The position numbers and the translations under genes were made by a program. Shown piece by piece: positions 25,313-39,966 of a DNA stretch of 64,000 nucleotides. The stretch spans positions 36,421,120 to 36,485,119 of the forward strand of contig OY740769.1 in NCBI GenBank assembly GCA_963513935.1, written 5' to 3'. Each line of letters opens with the position of its first letter. Position 1 is the stretch's first letter. Under the pieces are notes generated by a model. That model ran no database searches. It was not told where the DNA came from and was given only the letters and a program-made list of their open reading frames with translations. Source of the DNA: Aphrophora alni (taxonomy: Eukaryota; Arthropoda; Insecta; Hemiptera; Aphrophoridae).

Positions 25313-27827
25313 CAAAACACACATATATTACATTAAATTGTTTAGAGGTTTAAAAATTTTAGTGGTTCTATAATAGTTTAATTATAAAGTTTGAAAATTT
25401 GTACTATCAAATAGTAGATTATAAAATTGTATTCTTAATTTATCTACACTCACTTGGACTTCATATTTCATATAGTAATTGCCCAGCATTGGGTAATATT
25501 ATAAATTATATAAATTACGGTTGCAAAAATAATATTTTTTTTTTCAAAAGGAATACAGTTATAACAATTGTCTTATTCATATCTATAAAAGAAAGGACGT
25601 AAGAAAGGGGAGGGGAAATTCGAAGTGTTCAAACCTATTGTTTTACTTGATTTCATTAAACCCATTCCCTCATTCCATTTTAATTTTATGTAAAAATTCT
25701 TATCGAAATCTTAAAGAATTTTGAAGAAAACATAACAATTATATTGACAATTATTCTCTTATAAGTAATTCCAAAACTGTTATATCATTCTGAAGAACAG
25801 TTATTTGTATTCCTATCTTTTATTTGCGTTTAACCAACAGCCATATCGATTTGTAAATATTAAATCAAACGCACCAGGTTTTCTTCAGATAAAGCGTTGT
25901 CACAATGGAGAGAGAGACCAATTTCATTTCGAAATTTTCAATTTTTTTTTAAGCTGAAAACATAACAAGCTGTCTAAATACAATTACAATAATATTGACA
26001 CCATTACTATATATTCCTCAATATGTATATGTTATATTTAAAACATATTAAATAAGGACCATAGTTATTTTTGTATAAATATTTGTGACTAATAAATATT
26101 AACAATTGAAAATGGTGATAATTTAAAATGTAATCTTTTTGTTGATAAAGTATTTTTATTGGGGAAAATTGTGTTTACTTTCGTTTAGTGATTGAAGTTT
26201 CGACAGTTGTCGCTCATATCATGTAATAACAAAAATATTCTTTTGTAAATTAGTAAGAATGTGATGTTAGTTGATGTAAATATAACACCTAATTTTTTTT
26301 TTTTAAGAAACAAAATAGGTGTATATTGACATAATTTACTGACGTATTTATCTGCAAAAAATAAGTGTTTATTTTCGTTAATAAAACTAGATTTTATGAC
26401 ATACAACTAAGCTAAAGTTAAATAAACAAGCACCCAACTTCCCACCCCCGGTAACACTCAGTACACATATTTCGTTAAAATAATTTTTTTATATAACCTT
26501 TATTACATTCTAATAAGTGTTTGTAACTTAAATGGGCGTTATCAAGGAGTCTTATTTTTACTCTTCTATATGAATATTAAACACAAGATACATTCCCAAA
26601 TCATAATTATAGTTCATTCTCTTAATTATTGTTATTTTGCTTTAATAATTGTGACAATTATTTGTATACCAAAATTATAAAACGGGTCGCATTGACAAAG
26701 AAATTACTTTAATTATACTTAAACTAATACATATTATTAAATAATGTTATTTGTTATTTAATGATTCATTACAATATAATATACCTTTGCATCAAAATTA
26801 CTGAGGTTTGATTAAAAGAATAACATTTTCAATAACATTACAATGTTGTGGACTCTTTTTGTCTGTATAATCAAGGATTTTCTTAACTATAATCAGCCGA
26901 TGCCGATGCATTGATAGCTGAATAATATTTATATTTCTTGTCCAATACTTGTGGACATGTAATAAATTTTATAAACGTGTTATTTGCTTTTACAACTTAA
27001 GACAGTGTTCAATGTATAAGACTGTCAATGAAAAATTTTCTTTTTAATACCGGTTTATTGAAAAAGACGAGTAGCCTCTATGTTACATATTTTATTTGTT
27101 AAATGAAATTTATTCCAATAGGAAATGTAACATTACCTAACTGCAAAACCACTTCCAACTGAATTATTTATCTTGTAATATTTATTCAATTCTCTCACAT
27201 AGATATTTCAAACGAGACCATAAGTTTTACGGATTGTACTTTGATGTTTTCCAGTTTCAAGGTTTTTCAATGTGAAACTCCAAAAATGTTGTTAAAATTG
27301 AATATTTTTTGCGCCTTCAACCAAAACTATCAGATTGGAATTTAATAATTTGAGTGCTATAAGAGTAATACATACATAAAAAAAATTGTTTTTGTGTAAA
27401 GTTTATTTTTATCAGGACGACATTTCTTAAAGATCTTCTGACCCAACATTAAAAAGTTTAACTTTGTTGCTTTTTATTATCAAAGCTATGGAGTAGCTGC
27501 CATGCTCTCAAAATTCAAACTACTGTATATTTACACAAACAATGAACAAACGTTTAACGACAACACCAATTCAAACACTTTACAAGTGAACGTTAATTGT
27601 TGTCATCTGCTCGAATAAATCATTTATAGGTTGTAGGTTTAAATTTGAATTATAAACTGGATTAACATAAAAATAATCGGCTTGATTTAATTATTACAAC
27701 AATTTTTTTTTACGTCACATATCAGTGAGAAGCCCATGAGCAAAATTTATTCACTTTACTATAATAATTTTACCATAATATCAAATGACGTTCTAAAAAT
27801 TTAAGTACCTACTATAATTCGTATCAT

Positions 27828-27830
<3 letters not shown>
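25313..27830. other. AT-rich non-coding DNA
   Basis: No gene or mobile element recognised. Open frames at 25399-25602 and 26185-26406 are low complexity. Confidence 0.45.

Positions 27831-27877
<47 letters not shown>
27831..27877. repeat. (TA)n microsatellite
   Basis: About 23 uninterrupted TA units. Confidence 0.96.
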
Positions 27878-27882
<5 letters not shown>

Positions 27883-28488
27883 AGCAGCCACAAACAGGTT
27901 GGTAGTGATAATAAATTATAGTAATAATATATAGTCTTAACAACCCAACTCATTTCCTAATGTTGTAATAAACACGAATAAAACCACATCAATATTGTCT
28001 CTATAGGGCAACAATATTATATTAACAAAACAATGAATTGTCTTCATAATCAGTGAAATATAGATCTGTGTTAGGCTTTCAGTTATTTATGTTTTTAAAG
28101 AATCTTTAAACGTTTTAGTTTAGAAGATTTCCCTAATAGTAACTCCGACACTTATACTATTAAATGTTTACAGTTCTAATCCATTACGGTTATTCGAGAC
28201 CATCTATTGGTACACATAACGTATAAACACACCTTAAGGTTTTTAGCTTGCCCAGTGGGAATTTCTATACACGAAGTTAACATATTTTTAAATTGTATTA
28301 GTCAATAAAATTAACTAAATATAAAAACGAATGTAGAAAATGTTTCGGGTTAATCAATTCTAATAATAGCGAAACTTTACAGAAAATACATATATATTTC
28401 TGAAAATGAAGTCATTCCAAAACTCGTCAATCAGTTAGATTGGATAGGTATAGCGCATACTTACTGATTTTTTAATTTTTTTTTTTTA

Positions 28489-28506
28489 CAGTGGCGAACC
28501 TAGGCC
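28489..28506 (+). mobile_element. Possible hAT-type transposon terminus
   Basis: CAGTGGCGAACCTAGGCC follows a T-rich run. Many hAT elements start with CAGTGGCG-like terminal repeats. No matching opposite end or transposase was found, so this is a weak call resting on one short motif. Confidence 0.25.
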
Positions 28507-28509
28507 TGT

Positions 28510-29714
28510 TTATTAGTCGTGCATTGTGTGGATAACACAACGATATATTCAATACTCAACTAGTTTTTGCTACTTCTTGTAACATCTTAATAATTTCACG
28601 ATTTTTGTCACTTTTGAAGTGAGAGGCCTAATCATTAGACGAGCATAACGCTCTTGTATTTTAATAACGATTTAAAAAAAAAATATTCGTAATCATTTAA
28701 TAATAATCATCTGAACTTGCTAGAGGTACATGCTTTAAGTAATAGGTATTTAAAAAATAATAATTCTTTGAGAATGAACGAAAATATTATTATTTAATTA
28801 TCGATAGTACTGACTAGAAATAAAACCTTTTCGGTGTTGAAAATATTAAGAATTATTTTGACAGAAACTCGTGCCTAAATGTAAATTACGTTTCCCTTTC
28901 AATGGCAGATTGCTTTTATAACTTGTCCGTTCAAAGGAGAGAATCCTAATAAAATTGAATTATAAAAAGAACTGAACTTGAGATTTATTTTAATCTAATG
29001 CTTTTTCAATGTTTGTTTAAGTAGCTAATTAAAAATTATTCATGTGGAAAGTGAAATCTCAGGAAATGTGAAACAAGTAATTTTTAAAAGTTGGTATCAT
29101 CTGTAAGCAAACATTAGTTCGTGTTCATTATGGGACTGGAAATATTTGATCAGAAAATAATTTCAAAACAGAAACAGTTAAAAAATAATTTATATTGTTA
29201 TATCTAATCACGCCTAATAATATAAAAATAATTGAAGAATTATTATATTACTAGCCTTTTAAACTGTCAGTGTAAGTCACTGTCAAATTATGGACTTCAA
29301 AATAAATTCATATATTAAATTTCTTTAAAATAGAAGCATTAATAATATTATAAATAAATTTTCAAAACAACGTCATCCATATATAGTAAGCGGTTTGACC
29401 ACAAAAAGTTTAATTGATCCCACACCAAGTTTCTATTTAAAATTCATACCACACATTTATCAGGTATTGAACTAGAAATTTCATATTTACTCCTAACAGT
29501 TGAACGATTCTGTCAAAATATAGAGCTAACAAAATATTCTACAAATTCTTACCGTTATTCCTTCATACTATAACACAAATAGGTTGGTATTTGATTAGAT
29601 TCTATGCATTTGACAGTTCGTCCTATACCAAAAGTACTACAGTTATTTACGTATTAAGCGATTCACAATATTCATGTCTTAATAAAGGCTTTATTAGCAT
29701 TCATTAATATAGAG
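28510..29714. other. AT-rich non-coding DNA
   Basis: Nothing recognised on either strand. Confidence 0.4.
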
Positions 29715-30769
29715 ATGTTAAATTATACTCAGTAAAATAGAAAAACAATATGTAGATAGCTTTAACAAATATACACTTACCAATTGCTCCGAAGTAAAAT
29801 ACCTTAAAAAAAATAGAAAATAACTACAATACCAACTTACTGTGTTAAATAAAGTTGTATAGATTTAAAGCTTATCACATAGTTCAGGGACAAATCAGAC
29901 TAGAGAATAATAGGTTGGAAGACATATCTATATCTAATGTGTAGTCTTTAATAAATATTTACTTTTCCCAAAGTAGCCACCTTTATTCTTAAATTTCAAC
30001 CACAAAGTGTTAGTAATATCGCTTAATAAGGGAAACCCTGTTTCGCTTCAAAAGTATTTTTAAGAAATTAATTCGACGTTAGGAAAAGTCATTTTAAAAT
30101 TTATAATTAGGTCACATACATAGGAAGATGAAGTATAATTTATTACCATATTAGGATTTATGTATATGCGGAAATATTTGAGAAAAACAGCTATCATCCA
30201 CTTTTCGACTGCTAAAAATCATTTTTGTAACCATTGGAAAGAAATTATTTGTAAAGAGAATATATTTTCTTAGTGTTTAATCAAAGATATTTATTAATAT
30301 TTACATCATGTCTGTAAACAAAAAACTAAATATATGTCGAAAGGCAAACTAGTATATTTAATTTTAATTTCTTCCTCCATAACGACCGCGAAGTACGAAA
30401 TTTACCTGTTATTTTTGATAATCTTTGGGTGTCATATTAAATTTATATTAATATTCCAAATTCCCGTAAAGAAAATTTTTATGTGTCGCATAGGAACGTG
30501 ATATAAAAGTAAGGCACTATAGAGAAGTTATTGGTGCAAGATTGTTCCCTAAATAAATAAGACGACTGGCTCAGCCAAGCAGGAAATTACTTGCTTAATA
30601 GCTTCCCTTACAATTAGGTTAGAGGAGAAACCTTCAGCAAACTTACTTGCTTCTAACCATTAATACTGAGATCTAGTTTAAGGTTTGTCGCTTGGTTTTA
30701 GTAAACCTTTCGTGAAGGAATATTCATAATATAAGACTGTATTTTTATTTTTAGTACAAAATAGTTTCA
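29715..30769 (+). repeat. Long dispersed repeat, copy 2 (contiguous form)
   Basis: One unbroken copy of about 1.05 kb. Positions 29715-30337 match 22582-23275, and 30341-30769 match 24607-25038. The join at about 30338 has the short overlap CGAAA. The copies differ by frequent substitutions and short indels; part B is better conserved than part A. No coding frame or terminal repeats identified. Confidence 0.9.
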
Positions 30770-31920
30770 AGATAGCTAAAGTTCAAGTAGGTTAAAGGAA
30801 ACAAATAAACGTAGCAAGGACATAAGGATTCTTGAACGCTGTTGTGTTTTACACTATTCCTTCAACCTTCAGGTACGCCCCACTATTCGCGGATATGGCT
30901 GAATATTTCCAACCAATTATTTGTCTATATTCTAGTTTTAGGAAAATCTATAATCAGTTGGCAACAATGTAGCCGATATTTTTTATGTAAGCGGAAAACA
31001 TTTCCATTGGTATATAAATAAAATTCAAATTGAACTTATTAATATTCAGCGCAACACACATTTCTCATGCATTCATTTACAACTCTAAATATTTTAGCAA
31101 CCACTCAATCAGTTGTTATAGTATTATAGTCAACCTAAATATTTCATATCCGAATCTTGGCTCTTTAGGTAATACAACTATTAACCAAACCTGATGCTAT
31201 CAAACAGAAACAATTCATACTCCTTGAAATATTTAACAATATGTACAGTCAATGCAATAATTTTGCAAGTATGAGTTACTTAAAATGTGATATTTTGTAG
31301 CCTAATATTTTATAAGAGAACTTATAATTAGCTAGGCTGCAGATGCTTTCTGTAGCAATGAAACATGTTTTACAAAATATAAAAATATTGTTTATAGAAG
31401 ACACAATTGACTAAGAAAGTTATTTATTATAAAATAAATATAGTTCTAACGCTAAAAAACAATGAATATTATTCTATTAGCATACATATTTAGGATGATT
31501 TTATGATTTTCCCCTTTTTCGCCGAGTTTTCCAAATGGGTTTTTATATGATTATTAATAGACTTGATATCAATATCTTTTATGGGACTTCTTAAAATCAC
31601 GGATTAACTAATAGATGGAACTAAATAATGTGTCCCGCAAAGCAATTTTATTTGAAAATTAACAGTGACACACGATGTTGGATTTAGGTTGTTTATTTTC
31701 AAATCTATCAAAAGTAGCAATTTCAGTTTATAAATCATTAATATTTTTGAGTTAAAAATCAGTTGGTTAAGTAGTTTTCGGGTGAAATTGTAATCGTTGA
31801 AACTTTTGTTTATACAAACCAAAATCTCAAGTATTACGTCAACATATAGATTTATTATATTCAAATCTAATTTTGTTATAATATTAATGTTTTTATAATT
31901 TTTTAATATTAGTATTTTGA
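30770..31920. other. AT-rich non-coding DNA
   Basis: No recognisable feature. Confidence 0.4.
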
Positions 31921-32115
31921 TACTTGTGGCGAACAATAGTAGTTGCAACTCGTGGATCGAAAATCTGTTTTTGCGACGCCACACAAGAAAACACGAAAAG
32001 GGGAAGGGTGCAATTTTCCTATTTAAAAAGTTGGATTGATCCTCCAAAAATCTTAATCTACAGGACCTGCCACGGTTGTACCAGTAATACCGTATTACAA
32101 AAAAAATCATCTTTT
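31921..32115. other. Complex, less AT-rich segment of unknown type
   Basis: About 190 bp with more balanced composition. On the reverse strand it starts a 168-codon open frame (31604-32110) whose first 50 residues (GRSCRLRFLEDQSNFLNRK) come from the complex part, while the rest is Leu/Ile/Asn/Lys-rich. I recognise no family. The abrupt change at about 31920 suggests a transposon fragment rather than a gene. Confidence 0.3.
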
Positions 32116-35100
32116 ACAATATTCTTTAAGATACCCTTTTTTAATGTATGATAAAGAAATAAACACAAAATTTAGGCAGGTTTTATAATTTGGTTCAAAC
32201 CATTTGTAAATAAGATCCGTGTAGAAAATAAAAGAGTTTAAAAACAATGAATCTGAACTATTGTTGTAAGTATTTGTTCTCTTCATTTATATTTCATAAA
32301 AAAAAAAAATTCCAATCAAAAATATAAACTGAGAGCGAACAATAATTCAATGAATTGAAAGTAAATTAACAATCGGAATCAACATAATACTCTTTTTTGT
32401 AATTTAGCATGTGCTCTGAGAAATGCTTGAACAGGAAATCACAAGATTCAACAACATATTGTGTACAAAGAGCTTTAGTTGCTTACTAGTTAAGTTAAGA
32501 ATAAATGTTATTTAAAATTTAAATGCTTTTAATTATTTCCAAAATAAAAAATATGGATTTTAAAATTTAAACAGATATACATGTATGCATAATAGGGCAT
32601 AATAGGGGACAGCTACATAATTATATGTAAATTTGTACCTAGTTGGTGCAATTAGGAATTTCATTTTACAATGGGTCTCGTATTCTCAATCTTAGAATGT
32701 TTGAACAAGAAGTGAGTAATTAAATGAACATAAATATTTTTCACTAGAACCTTACGTAGCCTGTACATAGGTGCACCTTGCCGGATCTAACTCTGCAAGG
32801 TTCAAGATGTGTCTATCGTCTGTGTTCTAGTAACCTACGAAGCATGTGCCGTTCGTGTCACCATTTACCATTATAAATTTATACTAATGCCTATGTTGAT
32901 TTATGCTTGTTTTTTGTAAATCTCAGAAGGCAAAAGGCAGTGTCTTTCATAATTATTAGAAGGGGCGGAATTCTAAAGAACGCTACAGTATTCTGAAATA
33001 ACATTTAACAATTTACACCAGACCAAATTATTAAAGCACGACCAAAATTTTTGAACAATACTGCCCTCAGTTTTAATTTATATTTTGCAGACCATAAGCG
33101 GACCTCCTTATGAATAAAAATATATTTGGAAACGTAATGAAAATCGATTTATCTCAAAGAGCTGCACAGACAAATTTGTAATATACAATTGCGATAGATA
33201 TTTTTAGATTTATTTTTATAATGGACCGAAACGAAGTATCTTTATCAATTTTAGGATATACTCCGTTCTACAAGGTGGCATTCATGGTTCATCTTTTCTT
33301 ATTTCAGAATGGGTATGACGAAGTTTTATTTTCTTTATAAATTTATTTTATTTGCCCTATTTCGTGTAAGCGAAACCAACAGAGTGATCAGAGGTGTTTT
33401 TAATGAAATGGTGATATTGCTTGCCAAAAACCCTGAGATGTCTTAATATACGTTATGATGGCTTCATTTCCATAGTCGATTCCTTATAAGTTACCTGCTC
33501 CCTAATGTAACAGATGTCATTATTCTGATTTAAATCAACCACGAAATAGTTTTAATATTTGTATTAAATTTAATTAAGTAGGGTGGGTGGACTGTTAAAT
33601 TTAGTATTTTGAATATTAAAACTTTATTCGTTAAAACTGCTGAAAAATATTAATTATATTAGATTTTCCTACATTTTATAATCGAAACATACTATAGAAT
33701 ATAAAATAATATATTTGGTAAATAGAATCAAAGACGAACAGTTAAAATCAAACTTGAATACATGTTTTCACAATTTTATTTATTAAATCAGACTCGTCAA
33801 ATATATAATTTCGCCATATTCAGTGATATTTAAGATTATAAATAATAATAAATCTGGTTGTATTACGCAGCTTATCGATATTGGGTATTTTCCTTATGAT
33901 AGCGATACGCCCCATAACGCATTTAGTAGGGCCTTTTAAATTTTCTACAATTTTGTTTCATATTTTGTCATTGAGAGCGCTAATGGATAGTACAAATTCT
34001 ACATATCGTGTTTAAGTATATTGTTTGAAAATTTTAAATGACAACAAAGGATTTTTATCTTTTCTTGTTGATACACATAAGTGTATAATGTATGAACACG
34101 TCCAACAGTTTGCTTTTATTTACATATATTTTTGGTATTATAATAGCTAACTTTGTATATTCCGATTACATACGAACTTGGACACGCTTCGCATATTTTG
34201 TATTGCTAACAGACTATGTATTTATTTTTACAAACATAAGTAATTAATTATTCTAAACGTTTAATTATATATATACGAATTATATAAAGATTTCTGAGTA
34301 TATTGTTGTGTAAACAAAATCTCCAATTTCTTCATGAGTTTTATTAATTTTACAATGTACGTCTGCAATTAGCCAAAAGAGACATATCATTTTGTGACCC
34401 AGATTTGTCTCTAAATAATAACATAAAGGAATGAATTTAAACTATTTACCTAGTTTTATTTGAACATTGAAACATTTACTCTATTAATTATAAGAGAAAA
34501 TGACAGCTAAGCAAATTTCAATCCATGCAATAGAAAAATTTTTAAAAATCCAAGTTTTTTGTAAGAAAATAAAATTCTGTTCAAAAATTGTTCTGACGTA
34601 TAATTGAAGGAACTATTTAGCTGTAATCTGGTAATTTACTTTTTTTAAATTTAAATATACTTTATAATAAGATTTTTTTTCACTGTGTCTTGTACAACAA
34701 ATAACCATTTTGTTCCTTCCAATAATAACAAATCATTCACACAGTACCTTTCTATGAATTAGTAGTTAAATTGTGAATTTTCATTTCTGATAACAAAATA
34801 AAAGAGAACGGCAATTAAAAGTTGAAAACTTAGTAGATCTAAAGAATCGTGGCAGAAGATAACTGTCAATAATACAGCTCGTGATTTTGACATGTAAATA
34901 AATATAGTTGTCGGAATTATAGTTGAAATGAATTAGAACACAAAACCAACAAAATACATAAATGGGCCAAGACTGAAAAATTACCTATGTGACAAATAAT
35001 GAATATATCACTTAACATATAATTAATAGATTGCGTTGTTGCGTTAATAATGTTTATTGAAATATGACCACAATTGTAAAATTTACTTAATAAGTTAGCG

Positions 35101-36420
35101 ATTTATTTTCTAACATTTCTTTCCCTACTGTAGTTTCAACCCAAAATAATTCTCAAAATATGTTATACAATATATTAACAAATTACTAACGAAAATTTAC
35201 AAAAGAATTATATATATTCTCATTCCCTTTAACTATGTAAATTTGTCTGAAACATACTATTTCATTAGGAAATCCGTGATATTTATTAATTATGTAAAAC
35301 AAAACAAAAATAACTACAAAACCTTAAAAAAAAACAATTTTTTTAAAGTTAATAAATTGTTGCTAATAAACACTTATAAAGTTTCTGAGAGGAGAGAGTA
35401 TAATGCCATTTGTCGCTTATAAAATAAATATATTTATAATATTTTAACAATGAGACTTTTTAAAAATTGACATCTGCCCCTTTCAAAATAATAAATAAGG
35501 TTAAGTTATATATGTGTATATGAAAAGTTTACATTGATTTCTTAATGTGTTTGTATATAACTCTTTTGTTTTTTTTTTTTGTTTTTTTTTTGTATCAAAA
35601 TGAGATGGATGTTTTAAGCGAAATTATGTAAAAATGTTTTTTTTAAGAATGTTAAAGTCAACAGCAAAATAAAAGTTAGGAAGAAAGTATGCGGGTCGCT
35701 GGAAGGGAAGAAAGTTTTACAGCTGAAATATTTATTAAACTCTTTACAACAGACAACTTTGAAGTGTGTTTTAACCACTAACCAGAATAAATCTTTCACA
35801 AGTTCATCTCATTATTTAAATGTATTAACCTATTTGTTGCAAAAAAATTTCGACATACACATTAAATTCGTAAACTTAATTTTACTTTCTTGCAAAACCA
35901 AGTATACAGTTAGTTATTTTGATGTGTCAACAAATATCTTTCTGTCTTCCCCACCATCTTTAATCTCTCATCCGTTGTTTGTGTAGTTATCTACAGACCA
36001 CACGCGTATAGACCGATTTTAGTCAAACTTGATATTTTGGCGATCTCGAAATTCTACTATATTTTATCAATACCTCAAAATTGTATGGTATCTACTATAA
36101 GAAAAGATTACAAAATTATGATTTACTAAATATCTACTATAACGATTTTGATTAAAATTTACTCAAATATAGTCTGTAAGAACTCACACAAAAACTTACC
36201 GGTAAAGAAAAAAAAAAGAAGCAATCTGGCTGTTTTTCCCAATTATGTAATTTTGGGTCTACGAATTCCATAATTGAAACATGAAGAATATTGACCTAAA
36301 AAATTACTATTCACCAATTTTATTTTTGGGTGGAATGTATCTTGACAGTTGTTATCACAAGCTCGATTTTAAAAATTACCATTTAAAATTTTTTGACAAA
36401 ATTAAAGATAGCTTAAGCGA
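32116..36420. other. AT-rich non-coding DNA
   Basis: No gene, RNA gene or repeat recognised. Frames at 35614-35799 (-) and 35759-35986 (+) overlap each other and are low complexity. Confidence 0.45.
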
Positions 36421-36422
36421 TA

Positions 36423-36460
36423 TTAAACCCTAGAACACTACTCATTCGTAAAAATTACGA
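36423..36460 (+). mobile_element. Possible piggyBac-type terminus
   Basis: TTAA is followed by ACCCTAGAACACTACTC. piggyBac-type elements insert at TTAA and often begin CCCTAGAA. There is an extra A after TTAA and no matching end was found, so this is weak. Confidence 0.3.
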
Positions 36461-36469
36461 CCCGCCCTT

Positions 36470-37780
36470 TGTAAAATTCGGAGAACTCGTAGACAAAAGA
36501 CTTACAAAAGCTTACAAAGTACATTCGAAATTACATAAAATATGATTGAAAATTAAACACTTTTTCTTTTCTTCTTCAATTTCCTTTCATTACACTTTTT
36601 ATAATTTTTTCGCTTTTATTTTAATATTAGTAAATACAAATAAATAAAATTACCGACACATTGCATAAAACATCAAAGTGTAACTAGGGAAACAAAAACG
36701 AAAAATACAAATAATAACTATTTTAAAAATTGACAATGTATTGTGGTATGTAGACTATACAAGATCCACTTTAGTTGTATGTGTGACACCCACCTTTATT
36801 TATAATTTTGGAAAGGTTTAGTTTTAACAAAAATCATACCCTTTTTAAAACATAAAACTCCCCACATTTACATCACCGCTAGTTATAGGCAAATAATTTA
36901 TATAATGTGTAATGATATAATTATTTATGATTGTGTTAGATTTTTTTTTACACCTATGTACAATTCAAAGCTGAATTATTATTTGTTGTTCTCAGCGCTG
37001 TCTCCCAATCGCACAGCGGTAACTGAAGTAGTACTGGGAATAGTTATGGAGGAAAAGAAAATCTATTTAGGTAGCATTGATAGTTAATACTTGACAAGTG
37101 CTGATACAAAACGGGAATATTTAAAACTAATAACAGTAAGATAAATAGTAAGAGGAGTGGCAAGGCGTGGCAAGACATGTCCAGTCACTTGATTGGACGA
37201 CGTTGATACACTATCCAGCAAGTGCTGATATCATGTGGAGAAAATTCAAACTATTTTAACAATAAACGTCACACGTAAAACAGAAGAAAATGGTCGATTA
37301 AAATGGATCGTGAAGAACACATATGTTTAAATGTTAATTGGTTGTTTCAGTCCAGATGACATATTCGATTTCTTTGGTTCACAAAACTTAATTATTATTG
37401 TAAATTTTATATATTTAATAATTGTATATGTTATTGACTTTTTTTATAGTGTTGTGGTTTGGCTTTTAAAGTAATATTGTTACATTTAAATTGTAAAATA
37501 TTTTGAAATCTTTTTCTATTTTAATTTTTTTTGTTGCTGTCACTTAAGTGTTTTAAAGATTTTATTTGTTAGTATGGTTTCATGTTTTGCAATGCTCAGG
37601 ATTTTATTATATTATAGGCCTACATATTGAGTTGTTTATACTATGGATGTTTAATATCTTTCACAGATGAATAGTTGTCATAAAATGCAATGGAAATTGA
37701 ATTGAAGATTCGCTCACTCTGAAATAATATTGGGTAACGAACTGTTAATGGGCTAAGTGTACTTCATCCGCACAGCTTAA
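36470..37780. other. AT-rich non-coding DNA
   Basis: A slightly GC-richer patch at 36990-37240 repeats CAAGTGCTGATA twice (near 37096 and 37219). No gene recognised. Confidence 0.4.
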
Positions 37781-37854
37781 TCGTCTCTATTGTGTAACAT
37801 TCTACAGAATATAATGTGAAAGCAGAATCTATGTTTGTGTGTGAGTGATAAAGA

Positions 37855-37962
37855 AGATAGGATGGTAACAGAGACTCGGATAAAGAGAGAAAGTGAGAAA
37901 AAGAGACAGTCAGTGAGAGAGAACGAATAGAGTCATTGAGGTAAACAAACAAAGTTAGTAGG

Positions 37963-38045
<83 letters not shown>
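37855..38045. repeat. (AG)40 microsatellite with a purine-rich shoulder
   Basis: Perfect AG repeat at 37966-38045 (80 bp), preceded by about 110 bp of degenerate GA-rich purine sequence that looks like older, decayed repeat. Long AG/CT mirror repeats can form triplex DNA; nothing shows a function here. Confidence 0.96.
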
Positions 38046-38047
<2 letters not shown>

Positions 38048-39877
38048 AAGCAGATGTTTAGTTTGAAAACTGTGTTCTATTATTTTTAAAAACATCATTA
38101 GTTTCATACAAAAATAATTATTATTAGCCTAATACTTATTTTTATTTTTACCTTTATAATGAATTTAATAAAAGTTTGATTAGTCGTGGAGAATCTACTT
38201 ATGATCAAACCTTTAACCTTTTAATTGTTTTGACCACATGTTTTAAAACAATACGTAACAATATATTTTCAATATCCCGTTTAAAAAATTAATTAATTAT
38301 ATACAATATAAAGTTAATAATCATTTTGTCTCAATTTTCACCCTAATTCACAAGCTATTTTAATTTAACCTTTCCAGCATATGTTAGTACAGTCTACGTC
38401 AATTTTTAATGCAAAGTAAACGCTAACAACACAGTATTTTAACGATTTGTGATGAAAGACACAGAGAGATCCAAAAATTGGAATAAAAAAAAGTTCACAA
38501 AGATTTAAAACATGACATTAAGAAAACTTAATGAACTCATTTTTTAAATAAGACTATTGGACGGTAAGTTCAAAAAAGTTTACTTAATAAACAATAGTCG
38601 GTATGGCGAACATAAACAATAAGAACTCATTTTCTCATCGCAGTACTTGAGTTACCTTATAATTGCAAAGTGAAATTATGGACTAGGACGAATAATATTG
38701 TATGTTTATTAGGCATATTATATGTTGTAGTTTTTAAATATACTTCAGTTAGTAATTTGTCTAAAGCTGTTTTATTCTTGACGATTGTCAAGAGTTTATG
38801 GTTTTAACTCCACTTTGACAGGACATTAATAATCTACAATTATTAGCACACATCCTTGAAATGAGACGACTGAAACACACAGATTACTTGACGGAAAAAT
38901 AGTATAGCCCGCTTATACTATCAATTCTTTAAAGCATCACTTGTATCGAGTATATAGTTGTCTGATACGGCAGGTCGTGTGTGAATTGCATCTATATTTT
39001 GTAAGAAAATCAAAATTTCATGTACTAGTTTTTACGTAAAATTATATTATCTTAATTGAATATTATATATTTATTATGTTTTTAATTTAAAAGATTTGTA
39101 AAAATTTCAAAGTGAACAAATTCTTCTATACAAGTTCGTCCAATGTTAAATACAGTTTTCGAAGTTTTTTATACGACGCGCTGTCTTTGAAGGATTAAAA
39201 ATAGCTTATTATCAGTATTTATATAGTACATATCTAACTATCTTGACACTGCTTTAGAATATGATTTAACTAGGTAACGTACAGCAATAACAATAAGTAA
39301 GCCCTATTCAATTGTGAGCACAAGTTGGAACCACTCAAGTTCAAGTACATTAACTTCATTGACTGTAACTTTATAAATTAAATACGTGAATCCTCATCAA
39401 GTCATCACGACCTCTTGTTTGTTGTAATACAGTAAAACTTTGCCGGGTACGTGTAGCATTATTTGTCATTCATGTATTCAAGATTCCACTATGAATGAAT
39501 ATTCACATTAGGAACAAAACAAGTAGTTTGCATATTAGAAACAAAGGAATCTTTGCAATTCAAGATTTAATGGAGCGCCTAGTTTAAATTTAAATTACAC
39601 TGTCGTTACAAAACAATAGCTCATGTTTGACCCAAATACAGTTTTGCTGCTAAATGGCAATATCATTAAAACGCTCTTCACATACAAATCACTTTATCCT
39701 TTTCTTTTTCAGTAAGCAAGTAATTTTTGCAACTTATACATTTGACAAGTAACTCTGTTTAACATGCTAATAATTACCCTTAAACATAATTATTTATTAA
39801 TATTTATAAAATATCTAAAAAGTTGTCTTTTCTAGGAGTAACATTTATCTTCAAAATTATTATTAATATTATTTACG

Positions 39878-39878
<1 letters not shown>
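38046..39878. other. AT-rich non-coding DNA
   Basis: Nothing recognised. Confidence 0.4.

Positions 39879-39965
<87 letters not shown>
39879..39965. repeat. (ATT)n microsatellite
   Basis: About 29 uninterrupted ATT units. Confidence 0.97.

Positions 39966-39966
<1 letters not shown>

Noticed and set aside
26185..26220. GAAAC preceded by a CGACA/TGTCG stem on the minus strand
   Set aside because: The expected C(C/T)GANGAT box is not there, so it was not counted as another PLE-type terminal motif.
36676..36690. CTAGGG as a possible right end of the piggyBac-like sequence at 36423
   Set aside because: Flanks do not mirror the left end and there is no TTAA at the expected place.
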